Positions 35,453 through 44,366 of a DNA stretch of 64,000 bases are shown here, in pieces (position 1 is the first letter of the stretch; each line of letters begins with the position of its first letter). Under the pieces are notes generated by a model. It made no database searches and was not told the origin of the DNA. It saw only the letters and a list, made by a program, of their open reading frames with translations. Source of the stretch: Gammaproteobacteria bacterium. Its GTDB lineage: Bacteria; Pseudomonadota; Gammaproteobacteria; Natronospirales; REEB76. The DNA lies in contig DATEHU010000026.1 in NCBI GenBank assembly GCA_035279405.1, positions 62,001-126,000 of the forward strand, read 5' to 3'. Position numbers and translations under genes: made by a program.

Positions 35453-35783
35453 ATGCTTGTTTCACTCTGCTGGTCTAAAACACCCACCGCGCCGGGACAG
35501 CCCGGAACGGTGGCACTGTCCAGACGATATGCCGGGATCCGGAGATCATGGCATTCGACTGTTGTTCGTTGCTGATCATTTGATGACGGCGAGCAGGGAA
35601 CACCCCAATAACGTCGGCAGGCAAACTGACAGGTCCCGAACGGGGGCGAGAGCATACGCTTGTTAAGCGGTGCTGTCCATGCTTTCAAGCACCTGAAATT
35701 CCATGGGTTTTCCTCGTAGCGAGCAGCGTGCCGACCGGCAAAACACGTATAATGCCGCGCTTTTTCCGCCCGCGGCACTCTCT
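35453..35783. other. divergent RRM / typA intergenic region
   Basis: About 330 bases with no gene. It contains the typA -10 box at 35748-35753 and a small hairpin CCGGG-ACAG-CCCGG at 35492-35505, which would lie in the RRM mRNA leader. No clear RRM promoter was found; a long leader as in cold-shock genes is possible. Confidence 0.5.
35748..35753 (+). promoter_or_regulatory. consensus -10 box (TATAAT) of typA
   Basis: TATAAT in ACGTATAATGCCGCGC, 30 bases before the GTG start. The -35 region is weak. Confidence 0.6.
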
Positions 35784-37610
35784 GTGACTGAAGACCTGCG
35801 CAATATCGCCATCATCGCCCACGTGGACCACGGCAAAACCACGCTCGTGGACCAGCTGTTGCGCCAATCCGGCACCCTGGATGCGCGCGCCGCCGTGCCC
35901 GAGCGCGTCATGGACTCCAACGATCTGGAGCGCGAGCGGGGCATCACCATCCTTGCCAAGAACACGGCCATCCGCTGGCGCGACTACCGCATCAACATCG
36001 TGGATACCCCCGGCCACGCCGACTTCGGCGGCGAAGTGGAACGCGTGTTGTCCATGGTGGACTCGGTACTGTTGCTGGTGGATGCCGTGGACGGTCCCAT
36101 GCCGCAGACGCGCTTCGTCACCCAGAAAGCCTTTGATCATGGCCTGAAGCCGATCGTGGTGATCAACAAGATTGACCGCGACGGTGCACGCCCGCACTGG
36201 GTGCTGGACCAGACCTTCGATCTGTTCGACAAGCTCGGCGCTTCCGAAGCGCAGCTCGATTTCCCGGTGGTGTACGCCTCCGCGCTGCTGGGCCACGCGA
36301 GCCTGTCGCTGGAACAGCCCGGCAAGGACATGACCGCGCTGTTCGAGACCATCGTCAAGTACACGCCGCCGCCACCCGTGGATTTGAACGGCCCGTTCCA
36401 GATGCAGTTGAGCGCGCTGGATTATTCCAGTTACGTGGGCGCCATCGGCATCGGGCGCATCGCTCGCGGGCACATCGCCCGCAACACGCCGGTGGCGGTG
36501 GTGGATCACGTGGGCCAGGTGCGCCGCGAACGCGTGCTGCAGATTTTCGGTTTCCTGGGCCTGAACCGCGTCGAAGTGCCGGAAGCCCGGGCCGGCGACA
36601 TCATTGCCGTCACCGGCATTTCCGCGCCACGCATCTCCGACACGCTGTGCGATCCCGAGCACGTGGAGGCACTGCCCGCGCTCACCGTGGACGAGCCCAC
36701 CATCAGCATGACCTTCGAGACCAACAGCTCGCCGTTCGCCGGTCAGGACGGCAAATTCCTTACCAGCCGGCAGGTGCGTGAGCGCCTGTACCGCGAGGTG
36801 CTGCACAACGTGGCGCTGCGCGTCGAGGATACCGACAGCCCGGAAAAATTCCGTGTCTCCGGGCGCGGCGAACTGCACCTTTCCATCCTGCTGGAGACCA
36901 TGCGCCGCGAAGGCTACGAAATTGCGGTATCGCGTCCGCAGGTGATTTACCGCCAGGTCAATGGAGAGCGCCATGAACCGTTTGAAGCGCTGAGCGTGGA
37001 CGTCGAGGAACGCCATCAGGGCGGGGTGATGGAAGCGCTCGGCCGACGCGGGGCTGATCTGTGCGACATGCGTCCCGACGGACGCGGCCGTGTGCGTCTG
37101 GATTACCGCATCCCGGCGCGCGGCCTGATTGGATTTCAGACCGAATTTCGTACACTCACCTCCGGCTCCGGCCTCATGCACCACGTCTTCGATCACTATG
37201 GTCCGACCAAGGAAATGAGCGTCAATCAGCGCGCCAACGGCGCAATGATTTCAAACGCCACCGGCAAGGCCGTGGCCTATGGCCTGTTTAATCTGCAGGA
37301 GCGCGGCCGGCTTATGGTGGCGCCGGGCGAGCCGGTGTTCGAAGGCCAGATTGTCGGCATTCACGCCCGCGACAATGATTTGACCGTCAATCCCACCAAG
37401 ACCAAGCAGCTCACCAACATCCGGGCCGCGGGCCGCGATGAAAACATCCTGTTGACGCCGGCCTTGAGACTCACCCTGGAACAGGCGCTGGAGTTCATCG
37501 AGGACGACGAGCTGGTGGAAATCACCCCGCATTTCATTCGCCTGCGCAAGCGCTGGCTCAAGGAGCACGAGCGCAGGAAGGCTGCACGCGTCGCCGAGGT
37601 CGCGGCCTGA
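35784..37610 (+). CDS. typA: translational GTPase TypA/BipA
   Basis: 608 residues from GTG 35784. Starts further upstream (35703) would place the -10 box inside the coding region and lengthen the protein beyond the family norm of about 605. G1 AHVDHGKTT at 12-20, the switch region RGITI, G3 [10 protein letters not shown]4 NKIDR. Domains II, III, V and the BipA-specific C-terminal domain follow ([10 protein letters not shown]). It binds the ribosome at the EF-G site under stress and in the cold and helps 50S assembly. No neighbour is functionally linked. Confidence 0.97.
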   Translation: MTEDLRNIAIIAHVDHGKTTLVDQLLRQSGTLDARAAVPERVMDSNDLERERGITILAKNTAIRWRDYRINIVDTPGHADFGGEVERVLSMVDSVLLLVDAVDGPMPQTRFVTQKAFDHGLKPIVVINKIDRDGARPHWVLDQTFDLFDKLGASEAQLDFPVVYASALLGHASLSLEQPGKDMTALFETIVKYTPPPPVDLNGPFQMQLSALDYSSYVGAIGIGRIARGHIARNTPVAVVDHVGQVRRERVLQIFGFLGLNRVEVPEARAGDIIAVTGISAPRISDTLCDPEHVEALPALTVDEPTISMTFETNSSPFAGQDGKFLTSRQVRERLYREVLHNVALRVEDTDSPEKFRVSGRGELHLSILLETMRREGYEIAVSRPQVIYRQVNGERHEPFEALSVDVEERHQGGVMEALGRRGADLCDMRPDGRGRVRLDYRIPARGLIGFQTEFRTLTSGSGLMHHVFDHYGPTKEMSVNQRANGAMISNATGKAVAYGLFNLQERGRLMVAPGEPVFEGQIVGIHARDNDLTVNPTKTKQLTNIRAAGRDENILLTPALRLTLEQALEFIEDDELVEITPHFIRLRKRWLKEHERRKAARVAEVAA

Positions 37611-37657
37611 GGGACTTGCTACCATAGCGCCTTGCTTTTCAGGCCGATTCCTCCGGA

Positions 37658-38242
37658 ATGGAACTGTACACACACGCCATTGAGAAATTTGAGCAGCTCC
37701 TGGCGCGGGCGCGCGCCACCGATCTGCGCGAGCCGGCCGCCATGAGCCTTGCTACGATCAGCGCCGATGGCCGGCCGGCAGTACGCACGGTGTTGCTCAA
37801 ACACGTGGACGCGCGCGGCTTCGTGTTCTATACCAATCTGCACAGCCGCAAGGGGGAACAATTGCGCGGCAACGCGCACGCAGCGCTGTGTTTTTTCTGG
37901 CAGCCATTGATGCAGCAGGTACTGGTGGAGGGTGCTGTGCAGCCGGTCAGCGACGCCGAGGCCGATGCTTACTGGGCCACGCGCCCGCGCGACAGCCAGC
38001 TCGGTGCCTGGGCCTCGCAGCAGTCGCAGCCGCTCAGCGAGCGCGCCCAGCTTGAAAAGCGCTATGCCGAGTACCAGGAAAAGTACGCCGGCCGGCCGGT
38101 GCCTAGGCCGGAACACTGGTCCGGTTACCGCGTGGTGCCGGACATGATTGAATTCTGGTGTTCGCGCCCTGGCCGGCTGCACGAACGCGAACGTTTTTAT
38201 CGCGAGCAGGACACATGGAAACGCACGCTGATTTATCCATGA
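37658..38242 (+). CDS. pdxH: pyridoxamine 5'-phosphate oxidase
   Basis: 194 residues. FMN-binding split barrel with LATISADGRPAVRTVLLKHVD, FYTNLHSRKGEQL (FMN phosphate contacts), and the C-terminal PNPOx signature IEFWCSRPGRLHERERFYR, which binds PLP. It makes pyridoxal phosphate from pyridoxamine or pyridoxine phosphate. Slightly shorter at the N-terminus than the E. coli enzyme (218 residues). It begins 47 bases after typA and overlaps the start of dusA. Confidence 0.95.
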   Translation: MELYTHAIEKFEQLLARARATDLREPAAMSLATISADGRPAVRTVLLKHVDARGFVFYTNLHSRKGEQLRGNAHAALCFFWQPLMQQVLVEGAVQPVSDAEADAYWATRPRDSQLGAWASQQSQPLSERAQLEKRYAEYQEKYAGRPVPRPEHWSGYRVVPDMIEFWCSRPGRLHERERFYREQDTWKRTLIYP

Positions 38243-39225
38243 TGCCGGCGGAGCGCAGCGTGGCCCACCGCGTGTGCGTCGCGCCCATGATGGATTACAC
38301 CGACCGGCATTTCCGCTATTTCATCCGTCTCATGAGCCGCCACACGCGGCTGTACACCGAGATGCTGACCACCGGTGCGTTGTTGCGTGGCGATGCGCAA
38401 CGGTTCCTCGAGTTCGATGCGCGCGAACACCCGCTGGCCCTGCAATTGGGCGGCAGCGAGCCGCAGGAACTCGCCGCCTGTGCGCACCTCGCATCCGACC
38501 ATGGTTACGACGAGGTGAACCTCAATGTCGGCTGCCCCAGCGACCGCGTGCAGGCGGCGCGCTTCGGCGCCTGCCTGATGAAGGAGCCGGAGCGCGTGGG
38601 CGAATGCGTAGCGGCCATGCGTGCCGCAAGCCCGGTTCCAGTGACGGTCAAAACGCGACTCGGCGTGGACGAACTGGACAGCTACGAACTTCTATTCGGT
38701 TTCGTGCGCACCGTGGCCGCGGCAGGCTGTGAGGTATTCATCATCCACGCGCGCAAGGCATGGTTGCGCGGACTGAGTCCCAAAGAAAATCGTGAAATCC
38801 CGCCGCTGCGCTACGACGTGGCCCAACGGCTGAAACGCGATTTCCCCGCGTTGCGCATCGTGGTGAATGGCGGCATTCAGACCCTGACCGCCATGCAGCA
38901 GCACTTGACGGCGTTCGACGGCGTCATGATAGGGCGTGAGGCCGTGGCCAATCCCTATCTGTTCGCCGACGTGGACCGGCGCTTTTTCGATGCCGCCGCG
39001 CCAGTGCTTTCACGCGCGCAGGTGCTGCGCGATTGGCTGCCGCATGTGCAGTCAGAACTGGCGCGTGGTGTGCCGCTGGCGCGCATGCTGCGCCACGCGT
39101 TGGGTCTTTTTCAGGGCTGCCCCGGCGCGCGCCGCTGGCGGCGTCAGTTGAGTGAAGCCGGCGCACATCCGGGTGCCGGCGTTGAAGTCTTGCATACCGC
39201 ACTGAATCTGCAGGCCGCCGCCTGA
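38215..39225 (+). CDS. dusA: tRNA-dihydrouridine synthase A
   Basis: 336 residues from ATG 38215, with AGGA just upstream. An ATG at 38239, overlapping the pdxH stop in ATGA, is also possible. TIM-barrel flavoprotein: VAPMMDYTDRHFRYF, TTGALLRG, LNVGCPSDRVQ with the catalytic Cys, KTRLGVDE, and FIIHARKAWLRGLSPKENRE typical of the DusA branch. It reduces U20/U20a in tRNA D-loops. Coupled to pdxH by a 28-base overlap. Confidence 0.94.
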   Translation: METHADLSMMPAERSVAHRVCVAPMMDYTDRHFRYFIRLMSRHTRLYTEMLTTGALLRGDAQRFLEFDAREHPLALQLGGSEPQELAACAHLASDHGYDEVNLNVGCPSDRVQAARFGACLMKEPERVGECVAAMRAASPVPVTVKTRLGVDELDSYELLFGFVRTVAAAGCEVFIIHARKAWLRGLSPKENREIPPLRYDVAQRLKRDFPALRIVVNGGIQTLTAMQQHLTAFDGVMIGREAVANPYLFADVDRRFFDAAAPVLSRAQVLRDWLPHVQSELARGVPLARMLRHALGLFQGCPGARRWRRQLSEAGAHPGAGVEVLHTALNLQAAA

Positions 39226-39252
39226 GGCGGTGCGGGCGGAGCGCCACGCCGC

Positions 39253-39258
39253 TACAAT
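39253..39258 (+). promoter_or_regulatory. -10 box (TACAAT) of the methyltransferase gene
   Basis: TACAAT in CCGCTACAATGCGCGC, 28 bases before the ATG. -35 not evident. Confidence 0.4.
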
Positions 39259-39286
39259 GCGCGCTCCCTGAAACCAGTTTTCTCTC

Positions 39287-40120
39287 ATGCCCGCTACCCG
39301 TCATCCCCGCGTCAAGAAAAAAAGCATCACTCAAGCCCAACGCGCCGACCGTTACGCGCTCTACCAGCGTGCGGTGCAGGACCCGGTATGGGAAATGGAA
39401 TTCGTGGAGCGGATATTCCGCGAACGGCGCGGGCAAGTGCCGTACGTGTTGCGCGAGGATTTCTGCGGAACGGCGCTCGCGGCCTGCGAGTGGGTGCGCC
39501 GCAGCCCGCGGCACCGGGCCGTGGGCGTGGACCTGGACGCCGGCGTACTGGCCTGGGCGCGTGCGCACAATATGGCCAAACTCACGCCCTCGGCGGCGCG
39601 CCGGCTGACGCTCCTGCAGGACGATGTATTGACCGCGGAAACCACGGTGGCCGATGTGTTGCTGGCGTTCAACTTCAGCTACTGGATATTCAAGGAGCGC
39701 GCCACACTCCGGCGCTACTTCGAACGCGCACGCCTGCATCTGGCGGCCCACGGCCTGTTCATGCTGGATGCCTACGGAGGTTACAACGCGTTCAAGGAAA
39801 TGCGCGAGCGTGAGGATTTCGGGAACTTCACCTACACCTGGGATCAGGCCGAGTACGAACCGGTCTCGGGTCATACCACCTGTCACATCCATTTCAGCTT
39901 TCCCGACGGTTCGCGCCTGGCGCGCGCCTTCAGCTATCACTGGCGGCTCTGGACCCTGCCGGAACTGCGCGAAATCCTCGGCGAAGCGGGATTTCGCACG
40001 GTGCAGGTGTATCTCGAAGGTACCGATGCCAAAACCGGCGAGGGCAATGGCGTCTTCCGGCCCGCGGACACCGCGGAAGCGGATCCAGCCTGGATTGCCT
40101 ATCTGGTGGCCGAGCCGTAG
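39287..40120 (+). CDS. class I SAM-dependent methyltransferase
   Basis: 277 residues. Basic start (RHPRVKKKSITQAQRADRYALYQ), then a Rossmann-fold core: VLREDFCGTALAACEW (motif I variant), GVDLDAGVLAWAR (acidic ribose contact), LLQDDVL, ADVLLAFNFSYWIF and FMLDAYGGYNA. The C-terminal half (GHTTCHIHFSFPDGSRLARAF, HWRLWTLPELREILGEAGF) is common in small-molecule methyltransferases. Cytosolic. The substrate cannot be predicted. Has its own promoter; convergent with the kinase gene. Confidence 0.8.
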   Translation: MPATRHPRVKKKSITQAQRADRYALYQRAVQDPVWEMEFVERIFRERRGQVPYVLREDFCGTALAACEWVRRSPRHRAVGVDLDAGVLAWARAHNMAKLTPSAARRLTLLQDDVLTAETTVADVLLAFNFSYWIFKERATLRRYFERARLHLAAHGLFMLDAYGGYNAFKEMREREDFGNFTYTWDQAEYEPVSGHTTCHIHFSFPDGSRLARAFSYHWRLWTLPELREILGEAGFRTVQVYLEGTDAKTGEGNGVFRPADTAEADPAWIAYLVAEP

Positions 40121-40140
40121 ATGCCATCCGCGGCGCTGCG

Positions 40141-41916
40141 CTATGGCGGCGGGGAGCGTTGCAGTTGGCGCTGCAGATCGAGGAGTTCGGCGTCATGCGG
40201 AGCGTAATCCAGCCCGGCCATCACAGCGGCATTCGCGGCCGCGTAGTTGCCGGTCTGGGTTGCCTTGCGCGCCAGCTGTGCGTACTGATCGATCAGGCGT
40301 TGATCGTGTAGTAACGCGTTCTGCGGATCGGCCGACCGCAGCATGCGGATGACATCGGTGATGCTGTTGGCGGTCGTGGGCAGAATCTGGCCGGCGGCCA
40401 GACGTGCATTGAATTCCCGGGCGAGTTCGATCCGCAGTTTGTCGCGGCGGCTTTCGAGGCTGGCTTTCTCGCGCACCAGTTGCGCGGAATCCGAATAGTA
40501 CTGTGCCGCACGCGCGATCTCATCGAGCGCCGCTGGATAGTTGTACTGCCCATGTGCCTGGTCCACGAAGGCTTCGGCCCGGACTGCGAAATAGCCGAGG
40601 ATTCCGGCCTTGCCACTGACCAGAATGAAACGCTGCGATTCCGGATCCAAGCGGCTGATACGCGTGAGCACGGCGGGAATGCTGGTGTTGCCGGATTGGA
40701 TCTGGCTGACAATGGCGTGGTTGCGGCGCGCGCGCAGATAGACCTCCACCGGTCGGTATCCCAGCACCACCAGCACGGCTACCAGCAGCAACACATAAGG
40801 ACCGAACTGCAGCACGCGGTTTTTTCTGGGGCGCAAACCGTCCCAGAACTGCGCGACGCTGGGCGTGCGGTCTTCGCGGGTTATCGCCAGGGCGTTGCGC
40901 AGCGCACGGTTCTGGCGCCGGCTGAGTTTTGCGATGCGCGCCGGGTGCAGTCCCTGCTCCAGGACCTTGGGTGCGGAGACTCTGTCGAATGGGTGCTGGC
41001 CGGTCAGCAACAGGCAGGCGACACAGGCAAGCGCGTAGATGTCATCGCGCGGGTCCGGATCCTGGCCCTCGAACATTTCCAACGAGGCATACGCCGGCGT
41101 CAGCGCGCTCATCCCGCTGGCATCGATATGGGTCTTTGTGCCGGTGGCGTCATGAGTGGCTTTCGCGGCGCGCGCGATGCTGAAATCCAGGAGTTTGACG
41201 GTGCCATCGGTGGTGATGAACGCGTTGCCGGGCTTGAAATCACAATGCACCAGGCCGCGGCTGTGCACGTATGCCAGGCCATCGCATAATTGCCGGATGA
41301 TCCGCATGGCATCCGCCACCGCCAGGCCGCCGGCAGGCAGACGCTCGACGTAAACCGACAGTTCTTCGCCTTCCAACAGTTCCATGGTCAGGAAGCTGGT
41401 GCTGCCGTCGCGATCGAAATCGAACACCGTGGCGATGTTGGGATGTTCGAGGCGCTGTGCCTGGCTGGCTTCCGGATGTTGATCGAAGTCGCCGGACAGG
41501 GTTTTCACGGCGATGAATGGATTTGGATCCCGGGCTTCGACCTTGAGCAGATCACGCGCGCGATACACCTTGCCCATGCCGCCTTCACCCAGCACGCTCA
41601 GGAGTTCAAAGCGCTGTTTAAGTATGCTCCCAGGACCGATGCTGGCGTGCGCCTGCGCAGCGCGGGTGTTTGCAGATTCGGGTTGCGGCGCGGGTTTGAC
41701 GGCTGCGGCCGGCGGGTGCGCCGCCGCAATCTGGTTACGCAAGGCCAGGACCAGTGGTTGCGGGAGTCCGGCTCGCTGCGCACGCTCTATGGCGTCCATC
41801 AGAGACGACGCGTCGCAGCCGGGCTGCTTGAGTTGCTCCTCAAGCCAGGCCTGCAATGTTGCCGCGGTGCGCTTGTCTTGCCGAAGATCCTCAAGCATCC
41901 GATCAAATTCATTCAC
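40141..41916 (-). CDS. membrane-anchored Hanks-type Ser/Thr protein kinase
   Basis: 591 residues. An N-terminal helical region (1-95) precedes the kinase domain: Gly loop GEGGMG at 110-115, Lys138 (AVK), probable C-helix Glu149, catalytic Asp226 (HCDFKPGN), Asp244 of the metal motif. Two deviations: HRD is HCD (a non-RD kinase), and DFG is DFS. The Lys-to-Glu spacing is also short. One span at about 370-387 (YVLLLVAVLVVLGY), then a helical, TPR-like extracytoplasmic domain of 200 residues. It phosphorylates unknown proteins and may sense envelope signals. Convergent with the methyltransferase gene, no phosphatase nearby. Confidence 0.9.
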   Translation of the reverse strand: MNEFDRMLEDLRQDKRTAATLQAWLEEQLKQPGCDASSLMDAIERAQRAGLPQPLVLALRNQIAAAHPPAAAVKPAPQPESANTRAAQAHASIGPGSILKQRFELLSVLGEGGMGKVYRARDLLKVEARDPNPFIAVKTLSGDFDQHPEASQAQRLEHPNIATVFDFDRDGSTSFLTMELLEGEELSVYVERLPAGGLAVADAMRIIRQLCDGLAYVHSRGLVHCDFKPGNAFITTDGTVKLLDFSIARAAKATHDATGTKTHIDASGMSALTPAYASLEMFEGQDPDPRDDIYALACVACLLLTGQHPFDRVSAPKVLEQGLHPARIAKLSRRQNRALRNALAITREDRTPSVAQFWDGLRPRKNRVLQFGPYVLLLVAVLVVLGYRPVEVYLRARRNHAIVSQIQSGNTSIPAVLTRISRLDPESQRFILVSGKAGILGYFAVRAEAFVDQAHGQYNYPAALDEIARAAQYYSDSAQLVREKASLESRRDKLRIELAREFNARLAAGQILPTTANSITDVIRMLRSADPQNALLHDQRLIDQYAQLARKATQTGNYAAANAAVMAGLDYAPHDAELLDLQRQLQRSPPP

Positions 41917-42440
41917 GGCGCACCCCGGTGGATAATGCCGCGTGCAACCGTGGCCATGCGGTGGTGCAGGCAGTGCGTTGTGGTTGGCGCATCGCGCGCG
42001 TCAACCCGTGTCGGGCGACGGATATTCGTTCATACACCAAGCCTCAACTGGAGCTTCCCGTGCTGCGGCTTGGCACGCGCGCAAGCTGTTGCGCCGCGGT
42101 TTGGTCACGACCTCATGCATGCTGCGAGTTTGCATGCGCATGCGTGATTTTCCCGTCGGCCACTGCGAGTATTGACGGCGCCGCACCTGGTTCGGGCCTC
42201 ACATATATATATAGGTCATGAACGGCTGACGGTTATCTTACATAACTGTCGGCGCCCAAAGGTGAATGCGATTGCTACACGAGAATTTGCTGCCGGCCGC
42301 AGATTTGGCGCCAGTGCCGTGAATGGTTATTTGCGCGGCATCCTTGTACCTGCGCAGATACTGCCGGCCGTGTGCAACGCCCTGGCTGCCAGCACCGGAT
42401 CCGGGAGCGGCGCAAGCGCGCGCCGCGCGGTAATTGCCCT
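41917..42440. other. 524-base region without a gene
   Basis: Between the starts of the kinase gene and the end of pckG. Small open frames here have poor codon use and no ribosome sites. It holds a TA microsatellite (42203-42213), clustered GCATGC palindromes (42113-42147) and a 5-base inverted repeat GTTAT/ATAAC at 42232-42246. It probably contains the kinase promoter, which I cannot place. Confidence 0.5.
42403..42426. repeat. REP-like hairpin after pckG
   Basis: GGGAGCGGCGC ... GCGCCGC: 7-base perfect inverted repeat (42407-42413 / 42420-42426) with the GGGAGCGGC head of the REP family, 15 bases beyond the pckG stop. Divergent in the tail. Confidence 0.35.
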
Positions 42441-44183
42441 TTATTGAGCGAGCGCGGTCTGCGTCGCCTGCAGTTCCGCAAGCAGCTTTGCGGGCATGCG
42501 CGCGCCATAACCCTGGAAATATTCCTGCATGGCGCGCATTTCCGCCCGCCATTTCTCCCGGTCCACCGTCAGCAGGGTGCGCATGGTTTCCGCGCTCACG
42601 TCGAGATCATGGGTATCAATCGCGCCGACCGCGGGCAGAGAACCGATGGGGGTGCTCAATGCCTGTGCCTTGCCGTCGCAGCGGTCCAGAATCCAGCGCA
42701 GCACGCGCAGGTTTTCGCCAAAGCCCGGCCACAGGAACTTGCCATCCGCGCCCTGACGGAACCAGTTGACGTGGAAGATCTTCGGCAGTTTGCTCGAGCG
42801 CTGGCTGAATGACAGCCAGTGGTTCCAGTAATCCGCGAAGTTGTAGCCGCAAAACGGTTTCATGGCCATGGGGTCACGGCGCACCACGCCGACCTGACCG
42901 GTGGCCGCCGCGGTGGTTTCGGAGGCCGCGCCTGCGCCGATGAGCACGCCGTGCGTCCAGTCGCGGGCCTCATATACCAGCGGTGTCATTTCGGCACGCC
43001 GTCCGCCAAAGATGATGGCGGAAATCGGCACACCATGAGCATCTTCGGCGTGCGGTGAATAACTGGGATTCTGCCTGGCCGATACCGTAAAGCGCGAGTT
43101 GGGGTGTGCGGCTTTGCCATTACCGGGCGTGTAAGGCTCGCCTTTCCAGTTGGTCACCGGCGTGCCGTCCTTGAGGCCTTCCCACCACGGCTGATTGTCC
43201 GCGGTCACCGCCACGTTGGTGAAAATGGTGTCGTGCCGGATCATGTCGAAGGCGTTCTTGTTGGTCTTGGGATTAGTGCCGGGCACCACGCCGAAATAAC
43301 CGGCTTCGGGATTGATGGCCCACAGCCGGCCGTCCTTGCCGAGGTGCATCCAGCAGATATCGTCGCCCACGGTCCAGACTTTCCATCCCGGCTGGGACGC
43401 GGGCGGAATCAGCATCGCGAGATTGGTTTTGCCGCAGGAGGAGGGGAACGCCGCGGCTACATAATGAATTTCGCCCTGCGGATTCTGGATACCGACGATG
43501 AGCATGTGCTCGGCCAGCCAGCCTTCGCTGCGTGCCTGCCAGCTGGCGATGCGCAGGGCATGGCATTTCTTCCCCAGCAGCGCATTGCCGCCGTAGCCGG
43601 AGCCGAAGCTCTTGATGCTCAGTTCCTCGGGGAAATGCATGATGAAGCGCCGCTCGGGATTGAGATCGCCGGTCGAATGCAGCCCCTTGATGAAATTGCC
43701 TTCCTTTTCTATGCGTTGCAGCGCCGCTTTGCCCATGCGCGTCATGATCTTCATATTGGCCACGACATAGGGACTGTCGGTGATTTCGACGCCGCAGCGC
43801 GCCAGCGGCGAATCAATCGGTCCCATGCAATAGGGGATTACATACAGCGTGCGCCCGCGCATGCTGCCGGCAAACAGTGCGTCAATTTTGGCGTGCGCTT
43901 CGGCCGGGTCCATCCAGTGATTGTTGGGGCCGGCATCGTCGCGGCTGCGGCTGCAGATGAAAGTGAGATGCTCGACGCGCGCCACGTCCTGGGGATCGGA
44001 GCGGTGCAGGTAACAGTGCGGGTGGGTGGTGCGGTTGAGTTCCGCCAGCATGCCGGTGGCCAGCATGCCCTGCACCAGTTCGCGGTATTCGGCATCCGAG
44101 CCATCACACCAGTGCACCTGGTCGGCCTGGGTATGCTGCGCCACTTGGGCGACCCACTGGGAAAGCGCTTTATTGCTGGTCAT
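42441..44183 (-). CDS. pckG: phosphoenolpyruvate carboxykinase (GTP)
   Basis: 580 residues of the GTP-dependent class. P-loop with the reactive Cys at AAFPSSCGKTNLAM, GDDICWMHLGKDGRLWAINPE (metal and substrate), NPEAGYFGVVPGTN, and the guanine-binding region around FCGYNFADYWNHW. It converts oxaloacetate to phosphoenolpyruvate for gluconeogenesis (or the reverse as an anaplerotic step). Many gammaproteobacteria use the unrelated ATP enzyme instead. Own promoter at 44237-44242 and a 5' stem-loop; single-gene unit. Confidence 0.97.
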   Translation of the reverse strand: MTSNKALSQWVAQVAQHTQADQVHWCDGSDAEYRELVQGMLATGMLAELNRTTHPHCYLHRSDPQDVARVEHLTFICSRSRDDAGPNNHWMDPAEAHAKIDALFAGSMRGRTLYVIPYCMGPIDSPLARCGVEITDSPYVVANMKIMTRMGKAALQRIEKEGNFIKGLHSTGDLNPERRFIMHFPEELSIKSFGSGYGGNALLGKKCHALRIASWQARSEGWLAEHMLIVGIQNPQGEIHYVAAAFPSSCGKTNLAMLIPPASQPGWKVWTVGDDICWMHLGKDGRLWAINPEAGYFGVVPGTNPKTNKNAFDMIRHDTIFTNVAVTADNQPWWEGLKDGTPVTNWKGEPYTPGNGKAAHPNSRFTVSARQNPSYSPHAEDAHGVPISAIIFGGRRAEMTPLVYEARDWTHGVLIGAGAASETTAAATGQVGVVRRDPMAMKPFCGYNFADYWNHWLSFSQRSSKLPKIFHVNWFRQGADGKFLWPGFGENLRVLRWILDRCDGKAQALSTPIGSLPAVGAIDTHDLDVSAETMRTLLTVDREKWRAEMRAMQEYFQGYGARMPAKLLAELQATQTALAQ

Positions 44184-44203
44184 TGCTGTTCCGATGGTTG
44201 CGA

Positions 44204-44242
44204 ACCGGCCTGGATTCAGGGCCGGTGAAAACGTGCATTATA
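44204..44242 (-). promoter_or_regulatory. pckG promoter -10 (TATAAT) and 5' leader stem-loop
   Basis: TATAAT on the minus strand at 44242-44237; the -35 is weak (ACTGCA at 17 bases). The expected message begins with a hairpin ACCGGCC (44226-44220) / GGCCGGT (44210-44204), a 5' stem that may stabilise it. Confidence 0.6.
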
Positions 44243-44313
44243 AGCCCCGACGCCGGAATTGCAGTGCTTGCCCTGCGCGCAAGTGTGGACGCGCGCAATC
44301 GTGGCGTGAATGT

Positions 44314-44319
44314 TAGAAT
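44314..44319 (+). promoter_or_regulatory. -10 box (TAGAAT) of the pseudo-transglycosylase gene
   Basis: TAGAAT in TGTTAGAATGCCGGAGCG, 48 bases before the chosen start codon. Confidence 0.4.
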
Positions 44320-44366
44320 GCCGGAGCGCAGCCGATACTTGGAATTCCGTCCGCAGGGGAATGAGC

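Noticed and set aside
42203-42213. TA-repeat tract and nearby GCATGC palindromes
   Set aside because: Could be a contingency locus, but it is short, does not sit in a start or spacer, and a similar tract occurs by chance inside dapC near 54607.
42172-42447. Small plus-strand open frame in the region before pckG's end
   Set aside because: TTG-like start, no ribosome site, composition unlike neighbours, and it overlaps the pckG stop. The other frame at 41942-42175 fails for the same reasons.
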